DNA of 64,000 bases from Hanleya hanleyi (GCA_036873755.1 JAVTVY010018767.1:1-64000); one strand, 5' to 3'. Counted from the stretch's first letter, positions 34,632-45,780 are shown. Notes: a model not told the origin generated them from the letters alone. Numbers and translations: made by a program.

Positions 34632-35922
34632 ATGGCTTTCAACCACGCCGAGTCGTGTCCTTCTACCAACAGTGAATTTGATTTATAGACCGTCCCACCT
34701 ACTCAGACCACCTAATGGGTGGAACATCTCCCCCTTTCCAGCATTACAGCCACAGGCCCCATTGAATTCACCGTCACCAACGCAGATACGACCTACCTGG
34801 ATTTAGCCCATACGTACCTATATGTGAAAGCTAAAATCACCAATAAAGATGGGTCTGTCCTCAAAGCAGATGCACCCGTGGGTCCAGTGAATCTCTGGCT
34901 TCATTCGCTATTCCAGCAAGTGGATATAGCCCTCAGTGATAAACTGGTGAGCGCCTCAACGAACACGTACCCGTACCGAGCCTACATCGAAACACTATTA
35001 TCCTATGGGCGTGATGCTAAAAAGTCGTATTTGACAGCCCCGTTGTTCTACCGAGATACCCCAGGCAATATGGAAGCGAGTCCCGATAATGACGGCTATA
35101 CAGAGAGTGGATGCCACAGCAGAGAGTCACTCGGTCGATATGATGGGACGTCTGCATGCGGACTTATTCATGCAGGACCGATACCTCTTGAATGGAGTAC
35201 CTGTCAAAATACGACTAGTGCGCGCAACGCCTGCGTTTACCTTGATGGCCCCGAGTGAGGACCTCGAGTTTAACATTGTCATCCAAGAGGCCAGTCTGTT
35301 TGTACACAAAGTGAAACCGAGCCCAGGTGTACAGTTGGGGCACATCAGAGCCTTGGAGAAAAAACCAGCCCAGTACCCGATTCGACGAGTACAGACCAAG
35401 GTCTTTTCCGTCCCTAAAGGAAATATGATTGTCAATCAAGAAAACCTGTTCCTGGGGGATTTGCCGAAGCGTTTAACCCTAGCCTGTGTGGAGAACGTCA
35501 GTTATAATGGGACACTCTCGAGGAATCCGATCAACCTAAAAGCGTTCAACATCAATTTCGTGGCCCTGCATGTGGATGGCCAACAGGTACCGGCACGCCC
35601 CTTACAACCTTACTTTGGAACGGCCAATTACATCCGGAGCTATCTGAACCTCTTCACAGCAACTGGCCAAATCAACCAAGACGAGGGAAATATGATCAGT
35701 CGAGACGATTTCGGCAAAGGATACACATTGTTCTGTTTCGATCTGACCCCCACCTTAGACAACGATCATCAACTGAGTCTCGTCAAGAAAGGCAACTTAC
35801 GCTTGGAACTGCATTTCGGGACACCTTTACCGAAAACCATCAATGTGATTTGCTACGCTGAGTTTGACAACATTATTCAAATAGATAAAAGCCGTAACGT
35901 CCTGTGTGACTTTGCCGCCTAA
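34632..35922 (+). pseudogene. Major capsid protein (double jelly roll), broken (EL1)
   Basis: The ATG at 34632 opens MAFNHAESCPSTNSEFDL, then hits TAG at 34686-34688 and TAA at 34713-34715. From 34719 the frame is open (HLPLSSITATGPIEFTVTNADT) until a one-base-type shift between about 35095 and 35112. The second part (MGRLHADLFMQDRYLL to VICYAEFDNIIQID) then continues to 35922. Compared with EL2 (59236-60535) all major blocks remain, including IEFTV..ADTTYLDLAHTYLYVKA and GYTLFCFDLTPTLDNDHQ. The family is the hexon-like capsomer of Polintons. Protease follows after 1 nt. Confidence 0.92.
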
Positions 35923-35923
35923 C

Positions 35924-36396
35924 ATGGATACAGACCAGATACGCACAGTACTGGAGAATGACCCAGGGACACGCATGGTATTTCAAGGAGTGTTCGCCCG
36001 AGACGTGTTCCCATTAGACCGTGTGTATCCTGTGGTCACGTCCTGAATACAGACCCGATGGATCGACCCTGTCAACACTGGGTGGCCGTGTACTTGACAG
36101 AAGAACAGGGCGAATACTTTGACCCGTACGGCCTACCACCCCTCCATTCCGATTTAACAGACTTCATGGATCAAGGCACAGAGGCGTGGTGTTGGAATAC
36201 CGAAACGTTGCAAAGCCTGACCAGTAGTGTGTGCGGACAATATTGCTTGTTTTACCTGTACCATCGATGTCGGGGACATTCCATGCAGACGATCGTTCAC
36301 ATGTTTGACGAGTACCCCGAGGCCGAGGACCGAGATGTACTCGTATATGACTGGGCTGCCGTTCATTTCAATGTACAAGTCCCGTTCTGGGCTTAA
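35924..36396 (+). pseudogene. Adenain-like cysteine protease, frameshifted (EL1)
   Basis: Begins MDTDQIRTVLENDPGTRMVF one nucleotide after the capsid stop. A single-base deletion near 36025-36040 (after 'DRVYP') brings a TGA at 36044-36046. The second part, from about 36058, is open and carries the catalytic His (QHWVAVYL), acidic residue (YFDPYG), oxyanion Gln and nucleophile Cys (SSVCGQYCLFY). Its C-terminus (RDVLVYDWAAVHFNVQVPFWA) is complete, unlike EL2 where the TIR replaces it. The enzyme matures capsid and core proteins in adenoviruses and Polintons. Confidence 0.92.
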
Positions 36397-36718
36397 GTTT
36401 TTTCACGTAAAGCCCCCTGTTCTGGGCTTCAGTTTTTTCACGTGGTTGTTCTCACGTTGTTGTTCACTGAATAAAAAAAAAGAGATCTCAAAACTCTGTC
36501 TTGCGTGTTTTCTGTATGAGCATGAATGCCCAATGTGGGACATGTGGGGATTCAGTTCATAAATGGGCTGAGAAAAATAGCCAATCAGTGGCCTAGGATG
36601 GGATCAAATGTAACCCATCAATGCCTAGAAAACAATGCAAGAGCACTGCAGTAAAATAGAGAGCCAATGAAATCAGCCCACAGACCAAGTACATGCTTTG
36701 GTCTAGGGTAAGAGTGGG
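36397..36718 (+). terminator. 3' untranslated region and AATAAA signal (EL1)
   Basis: After the protease stop lies a 26-bp direct repeat ('TTCTGGGCTT.AGTTTTTTCACGT' twice) and AATAAA at 36470-36475 followed by an A-run. The right TIR starts about 250 bp further on. This looks like a natural gene end and junction. Confidence 0.65.
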
Positions 36719-38530
36719 CATTACGGGATACATGCATTCCATAGCGGTGGGAAACCCGGATGTTGAAAGTACATGCATAAGGTCTAAGGATAAATTGGAA
36801 CTCTTCTGTGTTCGGAGGTAGTTTTAGTGAAACCCGAAGTGACGTCACACCCACTTGCGCAGAACCCGCACCACCAAACCACAACCATGGATCCATAGGG
36901 GTTGAGTACCCCAAACACACGCCCATGTGTATATTTCTATACTACGGTCAGACTGCGCATGCGCAGACTCTTGAACACGGACGAACCATCAGTCCAGTCG
37001 GATGCTCCTTCATGAGAGCTTCAAAATAAGACCTCATACGACTCCATCGGACCCATAGTGATCCACAATGTCTATTTCCATACCCTTTTCCCACAATTCC
37101 CTGTCTGCGCACTCGCAGAGTGTTGAACACGAACGACACACTAGTCCAGGTGGCTGCCCCTTCACGACTGCTTTACATTGATACCTCACTCGACTCCAGC
37201 GGACCCATAGTGATCCACAATGTCTATTTCCATACCCTTTTCCCACAATTCTCTGCCTGCGCATGCGCAGAATGTTGACAACGACCGCGACGCTAGTCCA
37301 GGCAGATGCCCCCTCACATAGGCTTCACATGGATACCTCACTCGACCCAATCGGCCCACTAGGGGCTCCCCTAGATACCAAAACGTCTATTTCCATACAC
37401 TTTGTCTACTGCGCATGCGCAGAATGACGTCAGTTCCACGTGTCACCCACCCCATCGGATGCTCCTTCACGACTGCTTCACATGGATACCTCATACGACT
37501 CCGTAGGTTCAATAGTGGGCCACCTCGACCCCAAAACGTCTATTTCCATACCCTTTTCCCACAATTCCCTGTCTTCGCATGCGCAGAATGTTGACCACGA
37601 CCGAGCCACTAGTTCAGTCAGATGCCCCCTCACATAGGCTTCACATTGATACCCCATACAACTCCAGCGGCCCACTAGGGGCTTACCTAGATCCCAAAAC
37701 GTCTATCTCCATATCCTTTTCCCACAATTCCCTGTCTGCGCATGCGCAGAATGTTGACAACGGCCGAGACACTAGTCCAGGCGGATGCCCCCTCATGTGT
37801 GCTTCACATTGATACCTCATACTACTCCATAGGTCCACTAGTGGCCCACAACGACCCGAAAACGTCTATTTCCATACCCTTGGTCTACTGCGCATGCGCA
37901 GAATGCCCATATTTCAACCCACACCCACCCCATCGGATGCCCCCTCACATAGGTTTCACATGGATACCTCACTCGACCCAATCAGACCAATAGATCCCCT
38001 AGATCCCAAAACGTCTAGTTCCATACCCTTGGTCTACTGCGCATGCGCAGGATGCCGATATTCCAACCCCACACCCACCCGTCGGATGTCCCCTCACATA
38101 GGCTTCACATTGATACCTCATATGACCCAATTGGACCATTAGTGGCTCCCCTAGACCCCAAAACGTCTATTCCCATACCCTTGGTCCACCTCGCATGCGC
38201 AGAATGACGCTATTTCAACCCCGCACCCAGCCCATAAGATGCCCCTTCACGAATGCTTCACATTGATACCTCATACGACCCAATCGGACCATCCATACCC
38301 CATACAGGCATTTTCTCGTATAGATTTAATATGCAAATGTTCGAATCAGGGAAGATAACCCGGCATTTGCCAAAAACCACAAAAGTGCATCGAGAGTTAC
38401 CTCCCTTTTGCGGGGAGCTCTCTTGCGCTGGTGGCGCCCCCTGTCGGATTCTTTAGGGAAATCAAGAGTTACCCCTCAAGTTTAAGTGCAAAGGGGTCAA
38501 TACGACCTTTTTTAGCTTTTCTATACTACT
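36719..38530. repeat. EL1 right terminal inverted repeat
   Basis: Reverse complement of 26916-28497, about 1.8 kb, with nine roughly 155-bp internal units against seven on the left. Outer end ...AGCTTTTCTATACTACT. It also contains GGTGGCGCCCCCTGTCGG, shared with the left end. Confidence 0.92.
36954..38205. promoter_or_regulatory. NRF-1-type palindrome array, EL1 right TIR
   Basis: Perfect TGCGCATGCGCA starts at 36954, 37258, 37410, 37737, 37889 and 38038, with near-perfect sites at about 37109, 37576 and 38193. Spacing 147-165 bp. See the left array at 27300-28263. Confidence 0.7.
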
Positions 38531-38536
38531 TATGCT
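38531..38536. repeat. EL1 target-site duplication, right (TATGCT)
   Basis: Directly follows ...TACTACT; identical to 26910-26915. Confidence 0.75.
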
Positions 38537-40049
38537 AGAAGTATTTCTATGGTTTGATTCACACGTTAGCCTGTACATGTACGCGTCATCATCATCACAA
38601 CGCTGTCAGCAAAATTTATAAACTATGTTCAGTTAATATGTACAATGTCAATGCAACTAAGACCACTGAACATTTTTATACAATTTAATTATACATACAT
38701 GTATTATCTGACTTTGAAATGTCACATTTGTACATGTTTAAATCACCAAGGAAATAAATTACTGGTTCAGCCATCTTCTGCGACCTGGAATACAACACTA
38801 AACAACTTCTCTCTGTTCAAATCGGTAAATTTTCATTTTGGGAATAACATTCCCTCTCAAGTTGCCAAAATCATGCCCTTAGGGTAAAGGTAATGCCACC
38901 AAAACTTTTTCAGCTCTGTGTCTATCCTACAAGATAACTATATTCAAATTTCGTGACAATCAGCAAAGCCATTGAAAAAATATCATGTCAGAACTGTTTA
39001 TAATGTTCATGACTACAGCGCCATCTAGTGATAAAATAAAAAATCGTATCGGAAAGGTTAATAATTAACTACAGCGCCATCTAGTGGTCCAATAAAAACA
39101 CAAAAACACAATCAGAAATATTCCCCAAACCCAGCTAGATTGCAAAGAAAATTTATCAAAAAATCCTCAACGGTTTCAAAAATATGGCGACGGCGGCGGC
39201 GGCGACGGAGTAGTTTCCCGGTAATACATAAGAGCATCCACTTTGTGGAAATGCTCTAATTAGTAGCAAACTATACCATCAAAAGTTACATTTGGTGTCG
39301 ATGACCATCCGCCTAGCATTCATTCAAAGCAGCTATTTTGGACTTTGAATCTTGAAATTTGGAACCAATATCCTGATGTTGGCGAGATTATTCTGTTTAG
39401 TTTTCCCCAGGTAAGCCCTTGAGATTATTCTGTTTAGTTTTCCCCAGGTAAGCCCTTGAGATTATTCTGTTTAGTTTTCCCCAGGTAAGCCCTTGAGATT
39501 ATTCTGTTTAGTTTTCCCCAGGTAAGCCCTTGAGATTATTCTGTTTAGTTTTCCCCAGGTAAGCCCTTGAGATTATTCTGTTTAGTTTTCCCCAGGTAAG
39601 CCCTTGAGATTATTCTGTTTAGTTTTCCCCAGGTAAGCCCTTGAGCACCCAATTGGGCATTTAATCACCATATGGTCACGAGTCAATAGGCTGAGAGAGT
39701 GAATGAGTGAGTGATTAGGATATAACCTTGTTTTCGACAATTTTCCAGTCATATCACGACGATGCCTGCATGTACCTCAGGGTGGAACTTAGATTTGTGT
39801 TGAGCTCAGGTCTCATGTCGGCGTTAGAGCAAAACTACAATGCATAGGTGGATTTTTTGGAAGAACTTGGGTGGAATGTATAATATCAAAAATATGCATG
39901 TCCTTCAACACGTGCAGTAACATTTCAAGACAACGTCAAAAAGCTGGCACCTCACAAAACGAAGAGCTACATCATAATAATGGCTTTGTGACGTTGCGCC
40001 TAAGTGAAAGGACCCGAGGCAAACAGTGTAAATCTGTTAATGGGCCTCG
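38537..40049. other. Host interval with minor repeats
   Basis: AT-rich and without a supported gene. Two 'CTACAGCGCCATCTAGTG' copies lie near 39012 and 39070, a GGC-run near 39190, and the 37-bp repeat is described separately. Confidence 0.5.
39384..39642 (+). repeat. 37-bp x 7 near-perfect minisatellite
   Basis: Seven head-to-tail copies of a 37-bp unit starting GAGATTATTCTGTTTAG and ending CAGGTAAGCCCTT. Each contains a pyrimidine tract, CCCCAG and GTAAG, so an acceptor-like and a donor-like splice signal meet at the central AGGT. Copies are virtually identical, indicating recent expansion. Confidence 0.97.
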
Positions 40050-40055
40050 TTTATT
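40050..40055 (-). terminator. Poly(A) signal of methyltransferase gene
   Basis: AATAAA on the minus strand, about 50 bp beyond the stop codon at 40105. Confidence 0.55.
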
Positions 40056-40104
40056 TAAGATTTACAATGAGAGTTGCCCCTATCGCTACACTTCCACTGC
40101 ATTT

Positions 40105-41154
40105 CTATTTCAGGGTCCAACTTTCCCACAAAACTTTATACTGATAGCTGATCTGATGAGTCCTTTTCAGTCTTTCTTGTAACTTACAATACCTTTCAGT
40201 AAGGTTACTTATCCTGTTACTGAATTGTGAATGTGTAGCAAACTGTATATTCCGGATGTTCATTATCATATCTGATCGAGTGATGGCTTCCAGAACATCA
40301 AACTCACAGCCTTCGCAATTAACATGAAGCAAATCTATCTTATGTGCTCCCAGGCCCATTTGTGTGAAAACTTCTGTGGTGTTACGGATAATCACCCATT
40401 CCCCACCGGAGTTATCCCCCTTGGCGAACATGGAAGACGCGTCTCCATCTTCCCCTGTTATCAGTATCTTTGTGACGTCATTTCCGGCACCTAATCCAAG
40501 ATTGATGACGTCGACTTTGGTATTGTCTCTGAACTTCTTTCTGAGCTTTGCGGCGTAGGTGGGCAAAATCTCAAACGTAACAAGTGTGATATTATACAGT
40601 TTGATGAATTCTTCCGCATCCAGCCCCACGTTTCCGCCGACCTCCACGACAACACTGTCGCTATTCAGATATGTGTGATGCGTCCAACGGAGTGACGCTA
40701 TCCCCCAGAAGGTGGATTCACTGCGCTGATAGTCCTCCCCTGCAAAATTCACACAAACTTTCACTCGGCTTCGTTCGATTGGCGATAACGTAACGTTTCT
40801 CCTTTTAACACCGCTGAATGTTTTAGACAGATCAAAGTACCGCACTTCCTGAAATAATTGTTCTATCATAGCTTGGCTGTCCATTAGGCCTACATTCGCG
40901 TTACTTTTTCGTTTAACGTCCAGACTTACATCCGGGTTAGTCTTTCGTACAGAAGACGAAATAGTTAAATTCTGGTTAGCATTCGGGTGTTCAACAGCAT
41001 CGCCACTTCCAACCGTTCTAACATATGACCTTATCTCTATAGATCTGGATTCACTCGTACCAAGGACAGTCCTCAGTTTGTAGATCACCAGCATTACCCC
41101 TATGATAAGCGATACAAAAACCAGCATCAGTGTCGACTTCGGCATGCTGTGCAT
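40105..41154 (-). CDS. FkbM-family methyltransferase, type II membrane protein
   Basis: 349 residues, intact and intronless within the coding region. A hydrophobic segment at about 8-25 (TLMLVFVSLIIGVMLVIYK) gives a type II Golgi-like topology. A variable stem with potential N-glycosylation sites (NLT 62, NVT 120) follows. The methyltransferase domain starts near 165: motif I VVVEVGGNVG (168-177), an acidic strand end (TFEILP, 193-198), and the FkbM signature around DLLHVNCEGCEFDVLEAI (274-291). These are the hallmarks of the SAM-dependent Methyltransf_21 family; animal members are mostly uncharacterised and probably act on small or glycan substrates in the secretory pathway. Upstream on the minus strand is a plausible 3' splice site (TTTATCTTTCGCAG, boundary 41192/41191), suggesting a 5'-UTR intron. 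This is the best-supported host gene in the window. Confidence 0.9.
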   Translation of the reverse strand: MHSMPKSTLMLVFVSLIIGVMLVIYKLRTVLGTSESRSIEIRSYVRTVGSGDAVEHPNANQNLTISSSVRKTNPDVSLDVKRKSNANVGLMDSQAMIEQLFQEVRYFDLSKTFSGVKRRNVTLSPIERSRVKVCVNFAGEDYQRSESTFWGIASLRWTHHTYLNSDSVVVEVGGNVGLDAEEFIKLYNITLVTFEILPTYAAKLRKKFRDNTKVDVINLGLGAGNDVTKILITGEDGDASSMFAKGDNSGGEWVIIRNTTEVFTQMGLGAHKIDLLHVNCEGCEFDVLEAITRSDMIMNIRNIQFATHSQFSNRISNLTERYCKLQERLKRTHQISYQYKVLWESWTLK

Positions 41155-41401
41155 ATCGTCTTACAGCGGGTTCGTCAAGCACTCCAGCTACCTGCGAAAG
41201 ATAAAATGGAAACAAAGTAGGCATACAATATCATTTCTATAGAGATAGATAAACATGCAATTATTTGGACAATCTTCGCCTAACTGGTTGAAGTATCAGA
41301 TGAAATTTCAAACTTGGCCGGACGGTAATATTTCTGAGGAACAATCAACGGAGCCGTAATTTATTATTTTCACTAAGCCATGCGCACGAGTTAACTGTTA
41401 A

Positions 41402-41923
41402 CCCTATCTGGCCTGGGCTTTTTGGGACCTGTCCAGGCCTGGGTACCACACTATACCCTTAGGTCAAGCTCTACCAGAAAATGTAAAAAAAATCCAAGAT
41501 GGCCGCTTTAATGACGTCACAGTGACGTCATTTTCAAAAACGACATTTTTGGGTCGATTTTTCGGTCGGATTTTCCGAATTTTATATTTATGCAATTTCT
41601 CCGCAAAAACTGCATGATAAATTAGTAAATATTAATGTGATGTGAAATAAAATAGTTTTTGTCCACTTTTCATCGCGGAAAAGCAGAAATTTTGAAGAAA
41701 TATGACAGAAACATCACTTTTCTGGTACCCCACGTGGCTGCCATCTTGAATTTAGCCATGATCCTCTGCTCAGGGGGTTATGCAAATGGGTTCAAAATGA
41801 CCCCAATATGATAAACTATAAAATACCGGAGTTTCATCAGTCCATTTTTCGTCGTTCCGGAGATAGCGCAGAGAGTTTGGTAGGGGGGCGATAATGCCCC
41901 CCCCCCCCCCAGGCCAGGTAGGG
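41402..41923. mobile_element. piggyBac-like MITE, 522 bp
   Basis: Terminal inverted repeats CCCTATCTGGCCTGGG and CCCAGGCCAGGTAGGG, flanked on both sides by TTAA (41398-41401 and 41924-41927), the piggyBac target site. No transposase frame. A C-run (about 41897-41910) lies just inside the right end. It sits inside a 'GTGCGCACGAGATAATTGTTAA' repeat tract, parts of which are visible on both sides. Confidence 0.85.
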
Positions 41924-42020
41924 TTAAGCCGTGCGCACGAGACAATTGTTAAGTCGTGAGCATGCGATAATTGTTAAGTCGTGCGTACAAGATACTTGTT
42001 AAGTCGTGCGCACGAGATAA
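41924..42020 (+). repeat. About 28-bp tandem repeat (TTAAGTCGTGCGCACGAGATAA)
   Basis: Four diverged units of TTAAGTCGTGCGCACGAGATAATTG type. One unit remains on the left of the MITE (about 41380-41397), and a related segment in the opposite orientation is at about 43370-43415. Confidence 0.75.
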
Positions 42021-43440
42021 TCAACCAATAGAAATGGGCCAGATATTCTGTTATGAATAGTGTGTATTATGATGAAAACTTCGGAAGCATGAAGGGCCAT
42101 GGAAAAAATGATCATGAGTCCTACGATACTACAGGCCAGAGAGATAGACAGATACAAAATATATGTTTTATTCTAGATATGGCTAAAGCAATACACATTA
42201 GCTAAAGATCGACAAAAAATCTCTAATAAATAAGGCCTTTGTTGTGGCATCCATTTAAGCACTCAAAATAAGATAAAATACAACAAGGCTACAAGCGGGA
42301 GCTCCCATGTGTAGAGCAATATTGAAACGTAGTTCAAAGAAATGCTTCGCAAAAGATTTCTATCAATATTATCTAACCTTATTTATCTAGGATTCACAAC
42401 ATAATGGAAAATATTTTGAAAATATGGGTGTTTACATTCTCCAAAAGCATTTGGGGTTGAATATTCATAATACTGGCCAGACATGTCAGATAGTCAGGTG
42501 AACCACTGAATCAAGTGCAGTGACTGTAGTCCCCAGGAAACATGTCTTTGAATGTAAATGAGTGGCAGGTTGCTTCAATAAACTGGACTGCCTGAAACTG
42601 TTATCGGGGGTTTGAGAGGCTTGAATAGGATCCGAATTCTAGGTGACCTGCATTTACAAAGTGTATTGATTTCTGTGATGTTTCCCAGATCTTTATTACA
42701 GCTTCGGAAGAATAGTGCCTATGAAATTGGGTATGGTCCAGCCTCGCAAGACGATGCATCCCTGTCTGTTCCTGAGCATTGGAACTATGGGTGTTTTCAC
42801 CTTCAAGAATGCAAAATACTGTTATATTTGCGATGTCTATGGAGAATTGAAGTAGACAGATTTTCTTAATTTTCAGAATTATCCAGTATATCTTTTATGC
42901 TTAGATGTTTTGCAATGCTGTAATTATAGCATTGTCTTCCCATGTTATACACCTTTGACATGGGCGAGAATTTTTTTGCAAATGAATTCTAGTATTACTT
43001 CTATAAATGGTAAAGAAGACTTGTCATGGTGAGGTTGCAAGAAAGGATGCCATAACAAAGCCTTAAAATATCCTATCAACGCTCGTCAATAATTGCACAT
43101 AAATATGCGTCAACCTCTCCCCACTCTTTTTTTGTATTTATAACGGCATTCCTTTAATTAATTCCGAGTTGATTTCTTTTGTGGAATTTATCTTAGTATG
43201 CATGGCGTTGATAGATAGTTGTCCTCTTCAATTGGAATAGAAAATGGCACACAATAATTCGGAGATTTAATTGGTTAATTATGTCAAGGTCCGAAGTAAT
43301 TTCGAAGAAAAAGTTTCCATGTCCCTTCCATGCTTCCGTACAATTCTTTCTTCAACTTCTATTTGTCGATTATCTCGTGCGCGCGACTTAATAACTATCT
43401 CATGCGCTCGAATCTACAACTGATCTACAATCTACATCAT
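42021..43440. other. Host interval without recognised features
   Basis: AT-rich. A plus-strand frame of 85 codons (42612-42869) has no recognisable domain. Nothing else is supported. Confidence 0.5.
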
Positions 43441-43866
43441 CTGCGCATGCGAAGAGGACAAAGGGCATTTCAGTGGCTTTTTTAGGGTAGAGATAGACCA
43501 TCCGTGGTATAAATGGCGCGTGGGGATACTCATAGGGTAGAGCCAGACTGAGGGTGAAACGCCCATGCGCACTGAGGAGTAGTGGAGAAAAGGCACTTCC
43601 GGTGATGCGGACTATATCACAGGAAATTCAAGGTTATATGCATAGCAATACATGCAGCGAGAGAAAGGGAACCCCCACGCAACGCATATCGTAATGCCAT
43701 AACGCCCTATCTTAATGCCTTAATGCCCTCTCTGCACATCTTAACGCCATGATGCAGACAGGCGAGAGAAAGAAAGATAAGACGTTCACATCAAGTTTTC
43801 ATCAAAAGCCACCATTTGCTGTTGCGTCAAACTTCGACCATGTTCGCTCTTGTCCGTTAGACGTAT

Positions 43867-44490
43867 CCCTACTCATCTTCGGGCAGGTCAGGATACTGTA
43901 ACTGCAACATGTCATGTAGCTGTTTGCACACTTTGATAGCATTTCGCAGGGCCTCGATGGGCGGTAGTCCCATATCCTCTTTCAAGTGACGCTTGGTCTT
44001 CATGATGCACCTATGCATGGGGCCGCCTTTAATTTCAAGCTGCAGCAGACTATACCACTCATAGATCACTATGGCTGATGCAGGATGGATTTGGATGTGA
44101 GTCTTTTGAAAGTTGTCCTGTCCGGCATCATCCCATGGGTATTAAAGCTGCTGTCACAATACGATTCCAAAAGGTGGGTTCTTCCTCACTGAAGCTGCCC
44201 TGGGACGTAGTCTGACTATCTGAGGTCGAGCTCTCTGTATCAGTAGATAGACTTTCAGCAGACTCTTCATCGATATCAGTCGATGGACTCTCAGAACCAG
44301 CTGTTATACTCCCGGCATCTGAATTGGCTTCTTGCGCCTTGGTGCCTTCATACCATTCTTCTGGTGTCGCATAATATCGTAGTGTCTGGGGAACATGATA
44401 ACCCATGATGACGGCTGAAGTGCACGTTTTTGAGATACGCTTCCTTGTATAGACGTAACACCATAACGTCCGCCATCCGCCTAGCTTAGA
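43867..44490 (-). pseudogene. Broken gene of unknown function inside EL3
   Basis: The minus strand shows coding-like segments in different frames. From the ATG near 44406 there is MGYHVPQTLRYYATPEEWYE, then a Ser/Thr/acidic stretch, then PTFWNRIVTAALIP. A shift near 44125 continues in another frame with WYSLLQLEIKGGPMHRCIMK, KRHLKEDMGLPP and CKQLHDMLQLQYPDLPEDE to a stop at 43869. A further coding-like piece upstream (MADVMVLRLYKEAYLK near 44488) is in yet another frame. Family not recognised; two frameshifts or unseen introns are needed. Confidence 0.4.
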
Positions 44491-44584
44491 GCTTCAACGC
44501 CCTGGCGAATTCGCTCGGAATCTCTGATGGGTCTAGAAATCCCATGGAATTAACACGAATTCATCGAAATACAGTGACGCCTGT

Positions 44585-44735
44585 CAACGCCAGTCGTTAC
44601 CCATTAACGCCAATCTCAGCGCCTTAACGGCCTATGTTAACGCATTAACGCCCTATCTTAACGACTTAACGCCCGTCTCAACGCCTTAACGCCCTATCTT
44701 AACGCATCAACGCCCTGTCGTAACGTCTTAATGTA
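44585..44735 (+). repeat. TTAACGCCC minisatellite
   Basis: About nine imperfect 15-17-bp units of 'TTAACGCCCTATC' type; a few isolated units occur at 43690-43760 and 45055-45120. Confidence 0.75.
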
Positions 44736-45780
44736 TTGTCAATCCTAAAATGAAACGAACATGCTTTGATCATTGGCCCCTGACCCTTGATGAAAGGATC
44801 ATCACCGATAGTAACGTCACCCTAGGAAGTGACGCCTCCGCGTGGAAGTGTGCTCCCCTGATAGCACCGAAAGTAATGTCATCACGGAAGTGGCATCATC
44901 GTGCGTATGTCCCCCCACCTCGTGGTACCGTCTGACACCTGTAGTTGTTAGGCTATATGATGCACCAGAGTACCCGTATGATGTAACATTGGGTAGTATA
45001 AACTATCTTAACCATGTTCACGTGTTGCTCTCTCCTTCTCTCATCTATCTGCATCATGGCGTTGAAGCGTTGAGACCGGCGTTAAGAAGGGCATAAAGGC
45101 GTTGGAATATGCATTAAAGCGCTATGTGGGGATTCTCCTACTCTCGCTGCATATATTGCTATGTGTACAACCTTGAAGTGCCTGGCTGGACATAGTCAGC
45201 ACCTTCGAAAGCGCCCTCTCTCCTACTCCTCCGGGGTCATGCGCGTTTCACCCCCAGTCTGGGTCTACCCGATAAAAGCTTCAATAGGATACCTCCCACG
45301 CGCCATTTGGACCACGGATGGTCCATCTCTAACCCAAAACCGCCACTGAAATGCCCTTTCCCATTACGCATGTGAAGATTGACGGCATTTCCACCACACA
45401 CCAGTGACTCTGCTCCGCGACTGCTTTAACATGATATCCGACCGGACCGAAGATAGTACCATTCTTCTACTGCGCATGCGCGCCATAGCCTTACTTCCAC
45501 TACACACCAGCCCTGTCGAACCCCCCCCCCCCCCCCCACGAATGCTCCAAAAAATGATGCCCCGTGCGACCCATTTGGACCACGGATGGTCTACCCCGAC
45601 CCCAAAACGTCCATTCAAATGCCTTTTACAGACAATTCGTTAACTGCGCATGCGCGCCATAGAATTACTTCCCCTACACACCAGTCCAATTGGACACTCC
45701 CCCACGACGTTTGGCCCGAAAGTGGCCTTTGACCCGGATGTGACCTCGCACCCAATGTGACGTCAGTTCCACGTGATTCC

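Larger units (their letters stand above)
26916..38530 (+). mobile_element. Polinton/Maverick element 1 (EL1), 11.6 kb
   Basis: Bounded by long inverted repeats and a 6-bp target duplication, and containing the Polinton morphogenesis set in order: integrase, membrane protein, packaging ATPase, basic protein, late protein, penton, core protein, major capsid, protease. The right terminus reads ...TATACTACT, matching the EL2 terminus ...CTACTACT. It is defective: integrase, ATPase, late protein, penton, major capsid and protease all carry stops, frameshifts or insertions. No DNA polymerase B sequence is visible. Interior base composition is near 50% GC against an AT-rich host background. Confidence 0.93.
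43441..45780. mobile_element. Degraded inverted-repeat element (EL3), Polinton-TIR-like
   Basis: The left arm (43441-43605) is the reverse complement of 45215-45377: shared blocks include GGGCATTTCAGTGGC, GACCATCCGTGGT and AAATGGCGCGTGG. The right side continues with further TIR-type units (ACCCCAAAACGTCCATTC, TGCGCATGCGCG at 45471 and 45645), which resemble EL1/EL2 TIR units. The left arm looks truncated. The interior has only a broken minus-strand gene and 'TTAACGCCCTATC' minisatellite (about 44585-44735). Probably a deletion derivative of a Polinton-related element. Confidence 0.6.

Noticed and set aside
34269..34669. Minus-strand frames opposite the core-protein genes (also 58872-59379)
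   Set aside because: Shadows of the GC-rich, Arg-coding plus strand. No independent support.
39384..39642. CRISPR-like array (37-bp repeats)
   Set aside because: Units are directly head-to-tail with no spacers, in eukaryotic DNA. It is a minisatellite.
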